DNA from: DATFQE01 sp963738205
GTDB taxonomy: Bacteria; Actinomycetota; Thermoleophilia; Gaiellales; Gaiellaceae
Length of the DNA stretch: 64,000 nt
Direction: 5' to 3'
NCBI GenBank assembly: GCA_963738205.1
Contig: CAVTVQ010000006.1
Coordinates: 372,001 to 436,000 of the forward strand
The notes beneath the pieces were generated by a model that searched no databases, was not told the DNA's origin, and saw nothing but the letters and a program-made list of their open reading frames with translations. Positions 1-11,592 of the stretch are shown piece by piece. Within the stretch, counting starts at the first letter, position 1. Each line of letters starts with the position of its first letter. The position numbers and the translations under genes were made by a program.

Positions 1-931
1 TCCGGCGGCGAGCAGGTCCGGGTCGGGCTCGTCAGCGACGTCGGCCGCTTCAACGACCGCTCGTTCAACCAGTCGGCGCTCGAAGGCCTCAAGCGGGCGG
101 AGTCGGAGCTCGGCATCGTCGGACGGCCGATCGAGTCGCGTCAGACGGCCGACTACGTGCCGAACCTCTCAACGCTCGCCCGCGACGGCTTCGACCTGTC
201 GATCGCGGTCGGCTTCCTGCTCGCGGAAGCGGTCAACACGGCGGCCAAGCGCTTCACCGACTCGAACTTCGCCATCATCGACTACTCGGTGAAGGCGCCG
301 CCGTTCAAGAGCAACCCCAACGTGCAGGGACTCACCTTCGCGACGAACGAGAACAGCTACATGATCGGCTGCCTCGCCGGGCTGATGGCCGAGCGCAAGG
401 GCGGCCAGCAGGTGATCAGCGCGGTGGGCGGGATCAAGCTGCCGACCGTGGACATCTTCATCGCGGGCTACCAGGCGGGCGCGAAGAAGTGCAATCCGAA
501 CATCAAGGTGCTGATCGGCTACTCACAGGACTTCGTCGCGCAGGACAAGTGCAAGGAGATCGCGCTCAACCAGATCGCGCAGGGCTCGCAGGTCATCTTC
601 CAGGTGGCCGGCGGCTGTGGCCTCGGCGCGCTGGATGCCGCGAAGGAGAAAGCGTGTCTGGGGCATCGGCGTCGACCGCGACCAGTCGAGCCTCGGCCCG
701 CACATCCTCACGAGCGCCGTGAAGCGGGTCGACCAGTCGGTCTTCCTGACGTCCCAGGCGGTGAAGGACGGCAAGTTCAAGGGCGGCACCGACGCCGTCT
801 TCAACCTCGAGAACGAGGGCGTCGCCATCGGCAAGATCTCGCCCAAGGTGCCGCAGGAGCTGATCGACAAGATGAACGAGCTGAAGCCGCAGATCGTCGA
901 CGGGACGATCAAGCCGCCGGCCAGCCTGTAG
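1..931 (+). CDS. BMP-family ABC transporter substrate-binding lipoprotein (5' partial, one frame break)
   Basis: Solute-binding component of an ABC importer of the basic membrane protein (BMP/PnrA-like) family, which captures nucleosides or similar solutes outside the membrane. The reading frame is open from the first base, so the signal/lipobox region lies outside the window. Family features visible are VGLVSDVGRFNDRSFNQSA at the N-terminus and GIGVDRDQS after the break. The frame shifts near base 655: reading GCG-T-GTC-TGG without the extra T restores KAVWGIGVD. The stop is at 931, and the double ATPase gene follows after 48 bases, as in BMP-type operons. The break is probably a sequencing error. 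Substrate identity is not shown by the sequence. Confidence 0.9.
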
Positions 932-979
932 CGACCGGGTACCGCGGGGGCCGCTGAGCGACTTAGAATCGCACGGCGC

Positions 980-2508
<1,529 letters not shown>

Positions 2509-2512
<4 letters not shown>

Positions 2513-3798
2513 GCGAGTCCACGGGCGGCGCGACGCCGATCCCGTCACGCCGCCGGCCGAGCCGGGGCCGCCGAGCGTCGCTGCACGGCTGGCGTTCTAC
2601 CAGCGCGCGGGCGGCATCGTCACGCCGATCATGACCGCCCTCCTGGCGTTCCTCATCGGCGGGATCGTCGTCGCGGCCACAGGCCACAACCCGCTCACGA
2701 CCTACAGGGAGATCTTCAACGGCACCGGCCTCAACTGGTTCTTCCAGGTCGGCTCGTACGACATCCGGGTGCCGTTTACCGCGGCCCACGTCTGGTTCCC
2801 ATGGAACGTCAACGACGCCGAGTCTGAGGCGGCCTTCAACCTGCAGCAGACGCTGCTCGTGGCGACCCCGCTCGTGTTCACGGGCCTGGCGGTGGCGTTC
2901 GCGTTCCGTTGCGGCATGTTCAACATCGGCGGCCAGGGTCAGTACATCGTCGGGGCCATGGTCTCGGTCTGGGTGGGCTCGTCCTGGGCCGGGATGAGCG
3001 AAGGGGCCGCACATCGTGCTGGCGATCGGCCTCGCAGCGCTCGCCGGCGCGGCATGGGCGGGCATCGCGGGCTTCCTGAAGGCGACCGTGGGCGCCCACG
3101 AGGTGATCACGACGATCATGCTCAACTGGATCGCCTACTGGATCGGGAACTGGGCCTTTGGTCAGGGCGGTCCGCTCCAGAACAACTTCAACGAATCTGT
3201 CCCGGTGTCGAACGACGTCGCCGACAGCGCGAGGCTGCCCGTCTTCTGGGGCGATCCACTGCTGCAGGGCCTCCACGTCGGCTTCTTCATCGCGATCGCC
3301 GCGCTGGTCGTCTACTGGCTCGTGCTGAGTCGCACCACGCTCGGCTACGAGGTGCGTGCCGTGGGCTTCAACCCCGAGGCAGCACGATACGGCGGCATCT
3401 CGGTCAAGCGGAGCTACTTCCTGGCCATGGCGATCGCCGGCGGTTTCGCGGCGATCGGCGGCGCGCTCGACATCCTCGGCTGGCAGTTCCGCCTCGGCGT
3501 GATCGACATCCAGAGCTCCCAGATCGGCTTCATCGGCATCGCGGTCGCCCTGTTAGGACGGAGCACGGCGATCGGCGTGGGGCTGTCGGCGCTGCTGTTC
3601 GGCGCGCTCCTGAACGGGACCTCCACTCGGAATCTCGACCCGGAGGTCTTCCAGCCCGAGCTGGCCGGGAACCTCACGCTGATGATCCAGGCGCTCGTGC
3701 TGCTCTTCGTGGGCGCCGACGTGCTGATCCTCGTCTTCTGGCAGCGACTGCAGCGGCTCCGTCCACGGCGGCGAGCGACCGTGGAGACGGCCGCATGA
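2509..3798 (+). CDS. ABC transporter permease, subunit 1 (two frame breaks)
   Basis: Multi-spanning membrane permease of the BMP/branched-chain-type family (NupP/YufP-like). Segments such as MTALLAFLIGGIVVAATGHN and GVGLSALLFGALLNGTSTR are typical. The probable start is the GTG at 2509 that overlaps the ATPase stop. From there the frame must change near 2520-2550 to reach TPPAEPGPPSVAARLAFYQR, and again near 3000, where an extra G in AGC-G-AAGGGG separates the first third from the rest. A conservative alternative start is ATG 2631. With both breaks repaired the product is about 429 residues. Its stop overlaps the next start (ATGA). Confidence 0.85.
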
Positions 3799-5015
3799 GC
3801 GTGCGCGCGGAACGCGTTCCCGGCGGATGGGTGAGGCTGGTGGAGCCGCGCTCGATCGCGATCGGCGGCATCGCCATCGCGCTGCTCGGCTTCTGGGTCG
3901 TGCTGCCGCCGTTGACGTCGCGCTCGTGGGTGTGGCCCGTGCTCTGCGGCTTCCTCGCGGTGGCCGCGGGAATCTGGGCCGTCACCCGCGGCGTCCGCCG
4001 GCTCGGCTGGGGTGCGGTCGCGATCGGGATCCTGGCGATGACGCTCGGCCTGCTCGCGCTGGAGTCGAGCGTCGGCAAGCTCGACGTGGTCGTCGTCTGG
4101 TCGGCGCTGCTCGCCTCGATGCTGCGCTACGCGACGCCGCTGACGTTCGCCGCCATCGGCGGCATCTTCTCCGAGCGCAGCGGCGTGGTGAACATCGCGC
4201 TCGAGGGGATGATGCTCGCGGGGGCCTTCTTCGCCATCCTCGCGGCGCAGAAGACCGATTCGTGGCCCATCGGCCTGCTCGCTGCGATGGGGGCCGGCGC
4301 GGGGCTGGCGCTGATCCACGCGTTCTTCTCGATCCACCTGCGCGCCGACCAGATCGTGAGCGGCACCGCGATCAACTTCCTCGCGCTCGGCGTCACCGGC
4401 TACTTCTTCATCGACGTCTACGGCGACCAGGGCACGCCGGAGGGCATTCCCCGCGTGCCGGACGTCAACCTGCCGCTGGAGAAGATCCCGACCGGCGTGG
4501 GGGAGTTCCTCGACGACGTCTTCGGCCACCTCAACCTGATGATCTGGCTCTCGTTCCTGCTGCTGATCGTGTCGTACGTCGTCCTGTTCAAGACGCCGAT
4601 CGGCCTGCGGCTCCGCGCCGTCGGGGAGCATCCGCGTGCCGCCGACACCGTGGGGATCTCGGTCTACGGCATGCGCTACTCGGCGGTCATCGTGTCGGGC
4701 ATCCTCGCCGCGCTCGGCGGCGCCTACCTGTCCATCGGCTTCCTCGGGTCGTTCAACGAGAACATGACCGCCGGGCGCGGGTTCATCGCGCTGGCGGCGG
4801 TGATCTTCGGCGCCTGGAGGCCGTTCGGGGCCTTCGCGGCGGCGCTGCTGTTCGGTTTTTCGAGCGCACTTGCCCAGCGGCTGCCCGAGTACTCCGGCTC
4901 CGCGGCTACCCTCTTCCAGGCTCTGCCCTACGTCCTGACGCTGATCGCCGTCGCCGGCGTGATCGGCCGCTCGATTCCGCCCGCCGCCAGTGGCCGTCCC
5001 TACATCAAGCAGTAG
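3795..5015 (+). CDS. ABC transporter permease, subunit 2
   Basis: This 406-residue integral membrane permease is the partner of the preceding subunit in the BMP-type importer (NupQ/YufQ-like). The family core is visible in GGIFSERSGVVNIALEGMML and the GLRLRAVGEHPRAADTVGIS loop, which contacts the ATPase. It begins at ATG 3795, whose ATGA overlaps the stop of subunit 1, so translation is coupled. Because of the upstream frame break the gene is also in frame with the N-terminal part of subunit 1; that apparent fusion is not real. It has no frame break of its own. The operon appears to end here. Confidence 0.9.
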   Translation: MSVRAERVPGGWVRLVEPRSIAIGGIAIALLGFWVVLPPLTSRSWVWPVLCGFLAVAAGIWAVTRGVRRLGWGAVAIGILAMTLGLLALESSVGKLDVVVVWSALLASMLRYATPLTFAAIGGIFSERSGVVNIALEGMMLAGAFFAILAAQKTDSWPIGLLAAMGAGAGLALIHAFFSIHLRADQIVSGTAINFLALGVTGYFFIDVYGDQGTPEGIPRVPDVNLPLEKIPTGVGEFLDDVFGHLNLMIWLSFLLLIVSYVVLFKTPIGLRLRAVGEHPRAADTVGISVYGMRYSAVIVSGILAALGGAYLSIGFLGSFNENMTAGRGFIALAAVIFGAWRPFGAFAAALLFGFSSALAQRLPEYSGSAATLFQALPYVLTLIAVAGVIGRSIPPAASGRPYIKQ

Positions 5016-5051
5016 CGACCGTCCCAGGGGAACCCAAGCGCGCCCCTGTCC

Positions 5052-5388
5052 GTGCTCGTCGGGCTGATCGGCCTCGCGACGCTGCCGGCCGCGGTGCTGT
5101 TCGCCGACGAGTCGGACGACGTGACACTCGTCCAGGCAGGCATCGCCGTTCCCGTTGCCGCCCTGCTCTCGATCGTCGCGCTCTGGCTGGCGCGCGGGGG
5201 CAGGCGGCGTGTCCGACCGGACGCTCGACCGCGTCGGGGGCCGCGGCACGGCCCGCGTCGGCAAGCTGCTCGGCGGCCTGGGCCTGTACGTGGCGGCGAC
5301 GGCTGCCCTGGCGCTGGGCGTCTATGCGCTGCTTGTCGCGCTTCGCGTGTTGACCATGCGTACACTGATGACCCCGTGTTCGAGATAG
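5052..5388 (+). CDS. Small predicted membrane protein (frame break)
   Basis: Not recognised as a named family. From GTG 5052 the product starts with a hydrophobic stretch (VLVGLIGLATLPAAVLF) and a second one near residues 32-48. The frame then changes around 5195-5215 into a segment with VGKLLGGLGLYVAATAALAL, a third hydrophobic helix, ending at TAG 5386-5388. Total length is about 110 residues. It overlaps the start of the RodZ-like gene, so the two are probably co-transcribed. The break resembles the other single-base insertions nearby. A small multi-spanning envelope protein is the most that can be said. Confidence 0.55.
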
Positions 5389-6124
5389 GCAATAGCCTCA
5401 GAGAGGCTCGCCTGCGGCAAGGACTCGACTTTCCCGAGATCGAGCAGCGGACGAAGATCCGCGGCAAGTACCTGCGCGCTCTCGAGGAAGAGCAGTTCGA
5501 CCTCCTGCCGGGGCAGACGTACGTCAAGGGCTTCCTCCGCTCGTACTCCGAGTACCTCGGCCTGGACGGCCAGCTGTACGTCGACGAGTTCAACTCGCGC
5601 TACGTCACCGGCGAGGAGGAGCCGCCGATCCGGCCGAGCCGCGCCGAGAGCTTCGACCGCCGCGGCCGGCGTGGTGCGGGAGGAGAGTCGAGTGGGATCG
5701 TGCTCGCCTTGGCGGCGATCGCCGCCGTCACCGCGCTGGTGATCGCGGCGTGGCGGCAGCTCCCGAGAGCGACGCAGCCGACGATCCCGAACCTCGGCTC
5801 GAACACGACCGGCCACGAAGGCAGCCAAGCCGCAGCCGCAAGGCGCCGCGCGTGACGCTCGTCGCCGTCGGCCAGGCCCGGGAAACACGTGGCTGGAGAT
5901 CCACCGCGGCTCGACCGCCGGCCGGACGATCTACCGCGGCACGCTCGAGGCGGGGCAGACGCGCACGTTCACGGGCCAGCGACTGTGGGTGTACGCACGT
6001 GCGCCGGGCAACCTGCACGTCAGGATCAACGGCCGGGTCCGCAGCCGCTTCCCGGGCGTGGCGCCCCGCGCGCGTTCCTGATCACGCCGCAGCGGTTCCG
6101 GCCGGTCCAGCTGGCACGACTTGA
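5376..6124 (+). CDS. RodZ-like helix-turn-helix membrane protein (frame breaks in the C-terminal half)
   Basis: A cytoplasmic XRE-type helix-turn-helix with the RodZ signature (NSLREARLRQGLDFPEIEQ, then KIRGKYLRALEEEQFDLLPG) opens the protein at residues 1-65. A basic linker and one membrane helix (about 107-126, GIVLALAAIAAVTALVIAAW) follow. The extracytoplasmic DUF4115-type domain is scrambled across frames. Pieces such as TLVAVG, NTWLEIHRGSTAGRTIYRG, LWVYARAPGNLHVRINGRV and AFLITPQRF are each recognisable. At least three shifts lie between 5815 and 6120, so the end is approximate. RodZ proteins help position the cell-wall elongation machinery, and in actinobacteria such a gene often precedes cinA-recA. 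GTG 5376 is taken as start because the HTH begins immediately. Confidence 0.7.
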
Positions 6125-7404
6125 GTCGTCCGCGCGCGGTCGTCCTCGTCACGGGCAGCGAGCTGGTCCGCGGCGACCGGCACGACCTGAACGGCCCGTT
6201 CCTGGCAGGGGAGCTCGTCCGGCTCGGGCTGGAGCCGGCGCGGATCACGATCGTCGGCGACGGCCCGGACGAGCTTCGCGCCGCGTTGGACGAAGGGCTT
6301 CAGGCCGATCTGCTCGTGATCTCCGGCGGGCTCGGGCCAACCCACGACGACCGCACCGTCGAGCTCCTAGCCGCGGCCGCCGGACGCGCGAGCTCGATCG
6401 TCGATCCACGAGCTCGAGAGCCGAGATCGAGAGCCGTCTCGCGGCGGATCGCCGAGCGTCTTCGCCGCCCGTACGCCGACTTCGCACACGGGGTTCCGAA
6501 ACAGGCGTCGCTGCCCGAAGGGGGCGGAGTCGCTCGGACTGGCGGGGACGGCGCCGGGCGTCGTCCTGTCGACCAAGGGCAGCGTGGCAGTCGCCCTGCC
6601 AGGCCCACCGTCGGAGCTTCAGCGCCTGTGGCGGGTCGGCGCTGGAGTCCGAGCCGGTGCGGGCCGTCCTCGTCCGCGCGCGACCGCCGGGCCGCCGCGT
6701 GCTCCGCTTCTTCGGCGCCAGCGAGTCGGCGGTGGCGCAGGCGCTCGCAGACGCCGGCGGGCGACGGCGACGGCGTCGAGGCCACGATCTGCGCCCGCGA
6801 CTTCGAGATCCACGTCGACCTCTTCGTCCAGCCGGGAGCGGACGAACGGGCCGACGCCCTCTCTGCCGCGCTGCGGCACCGCTGCGAGCGCTACCTCTTC
6901 GCCGAGGACGAGCGGGGGATCGAGGAGATCGTGCTCGCTCTGTGCCGGCCCGGGGGCCTGACGCTGGCGGCTGCCGAGTCGTGCACCGGCGGGATGGTGG
7001 CGGAGCGGATCACCTCCGTTCGCGGGTGCGAGCGACGTCTTCGCCGGTTCGATTGTCACGTACTCCAACTCTGTCGAAGCACCACCTCCTCGGTGTGTCG
7101 AACGAGTCTGCTCGAACGCCACGGCGCCGTTTCGGCCGAGGTCGCGGCCGCGATGGCGTCGGGTGCCAGGTTGCAGCTCGAGGCGGACGTCGCCGTTGCC
7201 GTGACAGGCATCGCCGGGCCGGGCGGTGGGACGCCCGAGAAGCCGGTCGGCCTCGTCTACCTCCACGCCGTGAGCCCTGATGGCGAGCGGGCTCGCGAGC
7301 TCAACCTCCCGGGCGAACGCGAGCAGATTCGCCGGCGTTCGACGGTCGCTGCGCTCCATCTCCTGCGCACACTTCTGACACAGAATCCCGACAGAGTCGT
7401 ATGA
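6121..7404 (+). CDS. cinA: CinA / nicotinamide-nucleotide amidase-type protein (many frame breaks)
   Basis: CinA combines an N-terminal molybdopterin-binding-like (COG1058) domain with a C-terminal PncC-type amidase that recycles nicotinamide mononucleotide. The N-terminal start is VVLVTGSELVRG, followed by VISGGLGPTHDDRTVE. The middle (PYADFAHGVPKQASLPEG, VALPGPPSELQRLW) and the amidase (AAESCTGGMVAERI, then VAVAVTGIAGPGGGTPEKPVG) are all present but spread over three frames. Roughly ten shift points lie between 6390 and 7120. In the resolved cases one base must be removed to continue the family sequence. TTG 6121 is the start consistent with the preceding gene. The flanks match the usual cinA-recA order. 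A sequencing artefact is more likely than a decayed gene. Confidence 0.8.
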   Translation: MSRPRAVVLVTGSELVRGDRHDLNGPFLAGELVRLGLEPARITIVGDGPDELRAALDEGLQADLLVISGGLGPTHDDRTVELLAAAAGRASSIVDPRAREPRSRAVSRRIAERLRRPYADFAHGVPKQASLPEGGGVARTGGDGAGRRPVDQGQRGSRPARPTVGASAPVAGRRWSPSRCGPSSSARDRRAAACSASSAPASRRWRRRSQTPAGDGDGVEATICARDFEIHVDLFVQPGADERADALSAALRHRCERYLFAEDERGIEEIVLALCRPGGLTLAAAESCTGGMVAERITSVRGCERRLRRFDCHVLQLCRSTTSSVCRTSLLERHGAVSAEVAAAMASGARLQLEADVAVAVTGIAGPGGGTPEKPVGLVYLHAVSPDGERARELNLPGEREQIRRRSTVAALHLLRTLLTQNPDRVV

Positions 7405-7951
7405 CTCGCGCCGCTAGCGTCGAGGGCCATGATCGCCTTCGGCTCTTCTGCGCCCTACGCCTGCCCGAGGCCACGCTCGGCCTTCTCGAGCGCTGGCAGG
7501 CCGAGACGCTCCGCGGGCGTGTCGTCCCGCGCGGCGAACCTGCACGTCACGCTGGCGTTTCTCGGCTCGCGTCCACACGAGGAGCTCGGACGCGATCGTC
7601 GGACGCCCTGCAAGCGGCTGCGGCGGGCGCCCGGCCGCCAGTCTTCCGGGTGGTCCGCTACCGCGAGACTCGAACGTCGGAATGCTCGTCCTCGACGACG
7701 AGGATGCCCGTGCGACGCAGCTCGCCCACGACCTGCACGAACGGCTGGAGGCGCTTGGCGTCTACCGCCGCGAGGCGCGGCCGTGGTTGCCACACCTCAC
7801 GGTGCTGCGCTTCCGCGAACGCCCGCGCCTGCGACCGCCCGTACCTGAGCTCGGCGCCTTCAGTCCGTCCGGTGCTGCTGTCTACCATTCGGTGCTGCGA
7901 CCGGACGGGGCGCAGTACACAGTCCTCGAATCGGCTGCAGTAGGAGGTTAA
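7401..7951 (+). CDS. thpR: RNA 2',3'-cyclic phosphodiesterase (2H family, frame breaks)
   Basis: ThpR/LigT-type 2H phosphoesterase acting on RNA with 2',3'-cyclic ends. The two HxT/Sx catalytic motifs are both present, as ANLHVTLAFLG and WLPHLTVLRF. They sit in different frames, with breaks near 7540, 7590-7600 and 7670. The N-terminus RLRLFCALRLPEATLGLLERW is typical (LRLFxALxLP). Its ATG overlaps the cinA stop (ATGA) and recA follows within three bases, which matches cinA-thpR-recA gene order. Expected length is about 180 residues, agreeing with the span. The breaks are probably errors, since every family segment remains readable. Confidence 0.8.
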
Positions 7952-7953
7952 GA

Positions 7954-9027
7954 GTGGATCGCCAGCAAGCTCTCGACGTCGCCCTCGGCCAGATCGAACG
8001 CCAGTACGGCAAGGGCTCGGTTATGCGAATGAGCGACCACGGCCAGGTCTCGACGGGCGCCGTGTCGACCGGATCGCTCGCGCTCGACCTCGCGCTCGGA
8101 ATCGGTGGCCTGCCGCGCGGGCGGATCGTGGAGATCTTCGGTCCCGAGTCCTCGGGCAAGACGACGCTCGTCTACCACGTGATCGCCGAGGCACAGCGTC
8201 GCGGGGGCATCTGTGCCTTCATCGACGCCGAGCACTCGATGGACCCGCAGTACTCGCGACGCATCGGCGTCAACGTCGAGGATCTGCTCGTCTCGCAGCC
8301 GGACAACGGCGAGCAGGCGCTCGAGATCGCCGAGCTGCTCGTTCGCAGCGGCGCGCTCGACATCGTCGCGGTCGACTCCGTCGCCGCGCTCACCCCGAAG
8401 GCCGAGATCGAGGGCGAGATGGGCGACAGCCACGTCGGCCTCCAGGCCCGTCTGATGAGCCAGGCCTTGCGCAAGCTCGCCGGCACGCTCAACCGCACCG
8501 ACACCATCTGCATCTTCACCAACCAGCTGCGCGAGAAGATCGGCGTCATGTTCGGCAACCCGGAGACGACGCCCGGCGGCCGCGCGCTCAAGTTCTACTC
8601 GTCCGTCCGCCTCGACATCCGTCGGATCGAGACGCTCAAGGAAGGCGTGGAGGCGATTGGCAACCGTGTGCGCGTGAAGGTCGTGAAGAACAAGGTCGCG
8701 CCGCCGTTCAAGCAGGCCGAGTTCGACATCATCTACGGCTCGGGAATCTCCTGGGAGGGCACGGTCCTCGACGCCGGCCTCGAGCGGAAGGTCGTGCAGA
8801 AGTCCGGCTCGTACTTCAGCTTCGAGGACGAGCGGCTCGGGCAGGGCCGACAGAACGCGACCTCGTTCCTGCGCGAGCACCCGGACGTGACGGAAGGGAT
8901 CCTCGCGGCGATCCAGGCGCAGGTCGGCAAAGACCAGATCGTTTCGGCTCGACTTCTGCCGACGGCCGACGGGGGGCAGGCGGCGCCGACCGAGACCGCG
9001 GCAGAAGAGGTCACAGCGGACGCCTAG
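7954..9027 (+). CDS. recA: Recombinase RecA
   Basis: This 357-residue DNA strand-exchange ATPase for homologous recombination and the SOS response is intact. Walker A is GPESSGKT (residues 63-70). The core QALEIAELLVRSGALDIV, the loop motif GDSHVGLQARLMSQALRKL and TNQLREKIGVMFGNPETTPGG are canonical. GTG 7954 is preceded by a strong AGGAGG sequence, which decides the start. No clear LexA-type box is seen in the few bases separating it from thpR, so its transcription may come from the upstream operon. recX follows after two bases. Confidence 0.98.
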   Translation: MDRQQALDVALGQIERQYGKGSVMRMSDHGQVSTGAVSTGSLALDLALGIGGLPRGRIVEIFGPESSGKTTLVYHVIAEAQRRGGICAFIDAEHSMDPQYSRRIGVNVEDLLVSQPDNGEQALEIAELLVRSGALDIVAVDSVAALTPKAEIEGEMGDSHVGLQARLMSQALRKLAGTLNRTDTICIFTNQLREKIGVMFGNPETTPGGRALKFYSSVRLDIRRIETLKEGVEAIGNRVRVKVVKNKVAPPFKQAEFDIIYGSGISWEGTVLDAGLERKVVQKSGSYFSFEDERLGQGRQNATSFLREHPDVTEGILAAIQAQVGKDQIVSARLLPTADGGQAAPTETAAEEVTADA

Positions 9028-9029
9028 CA

Positions 9030-9620
9030 GTGCCGCGGGTCACGGCGCTGCGGCAGGAGCGAGCGCGCAGCCACGTCCTCGTTGAGCTCGACGGCGCTCC
9101 GTGGCGCCGGATACCGACCGAGATCGCCGTGCGGACCGGCCTGGCAGTCGAGGTCGAGCTCGGTAGGCCGGAGTTGCGCCGGCTGCGTCGAGAGCTTCGG
9201 CGCGCCGAGGCGCTCGACGTGGCCATCCGCGCCCTTTGCCATCGAGACCGGTCGCGCGCGACGCTCCTCGAACGACTCGGCCGGGCCGGTATCGCCCAGG
9301 CCGCGTGCGAGGACGCGCTTGACACCCTCACTAGGTCGGGCATCGTCGACGACGAACGCTTCGCTCGAACACGCGCAAACTCGCTCGCGTCACGCGGCTC
9401 CGGGGACGCCCTGATCAGCGCGGACCTGCTGGCGGCGGGAGTCGCCGAGGAGACTGCGGCGGCGGCAATCGCCGAGCTGGAGCCGGAGCGGGACCGCGCG
9501 GCAAATGTTGTCGCCGCGCGCGGAGAGACGATGTCGACGGCTCGTTGGCTGGCCCGACGTGGGTTCAGCGAGGAGGCGATCGAGGCGGCGCTGCCGAGGG
9601 TCGTTGCAGACGACGCCTGA
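9030..9620 (+). CDS. recX: Regulatory protein RecX
   Basis: RecX binds RecA filaments and limits their extension. The 196-residue product has the three-helix tandem repeat pattern. Its first repeat is ALDVAIRALCHRDRSRATLL, then a segment with LTRSGIVDDERFARTRA, and the last repeat is WLARRGFSEEAIEAAL. It starts at GTG 9030, two bases after recA stops, the usual tight coupling. The N-terminal 55 residues form an extra beta-rich extension common in actinobacterial RecX. Frame is intact. Confidence 0.92.
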   Translation: MPRVTALRQERARSHVLVELDGAPWRRIPTEIAVRTGLAVEVELGRPELRRLRRELRRAEALDVAIRALCHRDRSRATLLERLGRAGIAQAACEDALDTLTRSGIVDDERFARTRANSLASRGSGDALISADLLAAGVAEETAAAAIAELEPERDRAANVVAARGETMSTARWLARRGFSEEAIEAALPRVVADDA

Positions 9621-9886
9621 TCGGCGCTAGGATATCGACCTGTCCCATTCGACATTTTGCCTGCATAGCTAGCGTTTTCTGAATCGGTTCCGACATCGAC
9701 CACGACATGACCAGACCGACACGAGCAACGGCGAGGCAAGGCGAGGCGGTCTGACGGACCGCCCCTAGCCGTTCTCCGGGCCCAAACGGGCCCTGTTCGA
9801 CCGATCCAGGACGTCTGTGCGGGCCGGGTGCCGGGTGAGCACCCACGGCCCCGCCGTGGACAACCGAAGTCGATCCAGGAGCACTC
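9621..9886 (+). terminator. Intergenic region recX-rny with two GC-rich hairpins
   Basis: No protein-coding signal is seen in these 266 bases. Two hairpins stand out. GGCGGT/ACCGCC is at 9745-9763. A perfect GGGCCC-AAAC-GGGCCC is at 9778-9793, followed by TGTTCG. The second could act as a terminator for the cinA-recX operon, although the U-run is short. The rest presumably carries the rny promoter; no convincing -35/-10 pair was found. Confidence 0.4.
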
Positions 9887-11423
9887 ATGCTCGTCGAAGT
9901 CGCCAGCGTCGTAGGCCTCGTCCTCCTCACGACGCTCGTGGTGCTTCTCGGGCTTCGGTTCCTCGGCGCCTCGCGGCTGGGCGCAGCGCGGAAGATGCGG
10001 GAGCTGGTCCTGTCGGAGGCGGAGCGCGAGTCGGAGGCGATCAGGCGCGAAGCACAGATCGAGGCGAGAGAGGAATCGATCCGTTTGCGGGCCGAGGTCG
10101 AGCGCGAGCTCTCGGAGCGGCGAACACGGCTCGCCCAGATCGAGGAGCGCGTGCTGTCGGCCGAGGAGCAGGTCGAGCGAAAGCTGACGGAGATGGCCAG
10201 GCGCGAGCAGGGTCTTGCGGACCGTGAGACCCATCTGCGCGCGCTCCAGCAGGAACTGAAGGAGACGAAGGAGGAGGAGCTCAAGCAGCTCGAGCGCATC
10301 TCCGGGATGACCGCCGGCGAGGCGAAGGCGCACCTGCTTGAACGCTCGGAGGAGCTGGTCCGGCACGACCTCGCCCGCCGGGTCAGGCAACTCGAAGAAG
10401 AGGCGCAGGCCGAGGCGAAGCGACGTGCGCGGAACCTCGTCGCCGATGCATTGCAGCGGGTCGCGGCGAGCCACGCCTCGGAGACGACCTCGTCGTTGGT
10501 GGAGCTGCCGTCCGACGACATGAAGGGCCGGATCATCGGCCGGGAGGGCCGCAACATCCGCGCCCTCGAGCACCTGACCGGCGTCGACTTCATCATCGAC
10601 GACACACCCGAGGCTGTCGTGCTCTCGTCGTTCGACGGGATCCGGCGCGAGGTGGCGAAGCTGACCCTCCTCAAGCTGATCGAGGATGGCCGCATCCACC
10701 CGGCGCGGATCGAGGAGATGTACTACCAGTCGAAGGCGGAGATCGACGACCACATGCGCCACGTCGGCGAGCAAGCTGTCTTCGAGGCCAACTGCGGCGA
10801 GTTCCACGAGGAGCTCGTGAAGATCCTCGGCCGGCTTCACTACCGCACGAGCTACGGGCAGAACGTCCTCAAGCACACGCTCGAGGTCGTCCACCTCGCA
10901 GGGATCATGGCCAGCGAGCTGGAAGCGAGCGTAAAGACAGCGAAGCGAGCGGCTCTGCTCCACGACCTCGGGAAGGCGCTCACGCACGAGGTCGAGGGCT
11001 CGCACGCATCGATCTCGGCGCAGTACGCGCGGCGTTACGGCGAGTCCCAGGCGGTCGTGCACGCAATAGCGGCGCACCACTACGAGGAGCAGCCGCAGAC
11101 GGTGGAGGCGGTCCTCGTGATCGCCGCCGACGCGATCTCCGGCGCGCGCCCCGGCGCGCGCGGAGACAGCCTTGAGAACTACATCAAGCGGCTCGAGGCG
11201 CTCGAGGAGATCGCCGTGCAGAAGAAGGGCGTCGAGAAGGCGTACGCGCTGCAGGCAGGACGAGAGATCCGCGTAATCGTCAGGCCCGGCAGAGGTCGAC
11301 GACGATACCGCCGTCCTGCTCTCACAGGAGATCGCGCGCGAGATCGAGGCCGAGCTCGAGTACCCGGGTCAGGTCAAGGTCACGGTGATCCGCGAGTCAC
11401 GCGCGGTCGAGTTCGCCAAGTAG
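9887..11423 (+). CDS. rny: Ribonuclease Y (one frame break near the 3' end)
   Basis: RNase Y is a membrane-anchored endoribonuclease that starts mRNA decay. It has an N-terminal membrane helix (residues about 4-25), a long charged coiled coil (about 35-190), a KH domain with GRIIGREGRNIRALEHLTG, and an HD domain with LLHDLGKAL and HH in AAHHYEEQ. The frame changes near 11287. Removing one G in CCCG-G-CAGAG joins REIRVIVRP to AEVDDDTAVLLSQEIAREIE and the normal ending VIRESRAVEFAK before TAG 11421. The repaired length is 511 residues, the family norm. recX and miaB neighbours match actinobacterial gene order. Confidence 0.92.
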
Positions 11424-11454
11424 CGAAAGCGCCCGCCTCCGAGCCACGCCGAGG

Positions 11455-11480
11455 CTCCCCACCCTGGGTGGGGAGTCTTT
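11455..11480 (+). terminator. Rho-independent-type terminator after rny
   Basis: CTCCCCACCC (11455-11464) pairs with GGGTGGGGAG (11466-11475) and TCTTT follows directly. The inner bases must open to form the loop, leaving a stem of about seven to nine pairs. It lies 31 bases past the rny stop and before miaB, so it probably ends the rny transcript. Confidence 0.7.
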
Positions 11481-11592
11481 CCACCCGCCACCCGAGGCCG
11501 ATCGTAGCCGCGAAAGGCGCACCGAACTGTGCCGCTTTGGTGCCAAGACGTCGCGGGACAGCGCACGGGGAAGGGGCGCCTGCCGGGGTACC

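Noticed and set aside
2631..5015. Apparent single 794-residue permease fusion
   Set aside because: A one-base insertion near 3000 keeps the first permease's N-terminal part in the frame of the second; the real subunits have their own starts, stops and full domains.
3414..5264. 616-codon - strand open frame opposite the permease genes
   Set aside because: Composition is Arg/Asp/Glu/Gln-rich with no fold motifs, and the + strand permeases explain the region.
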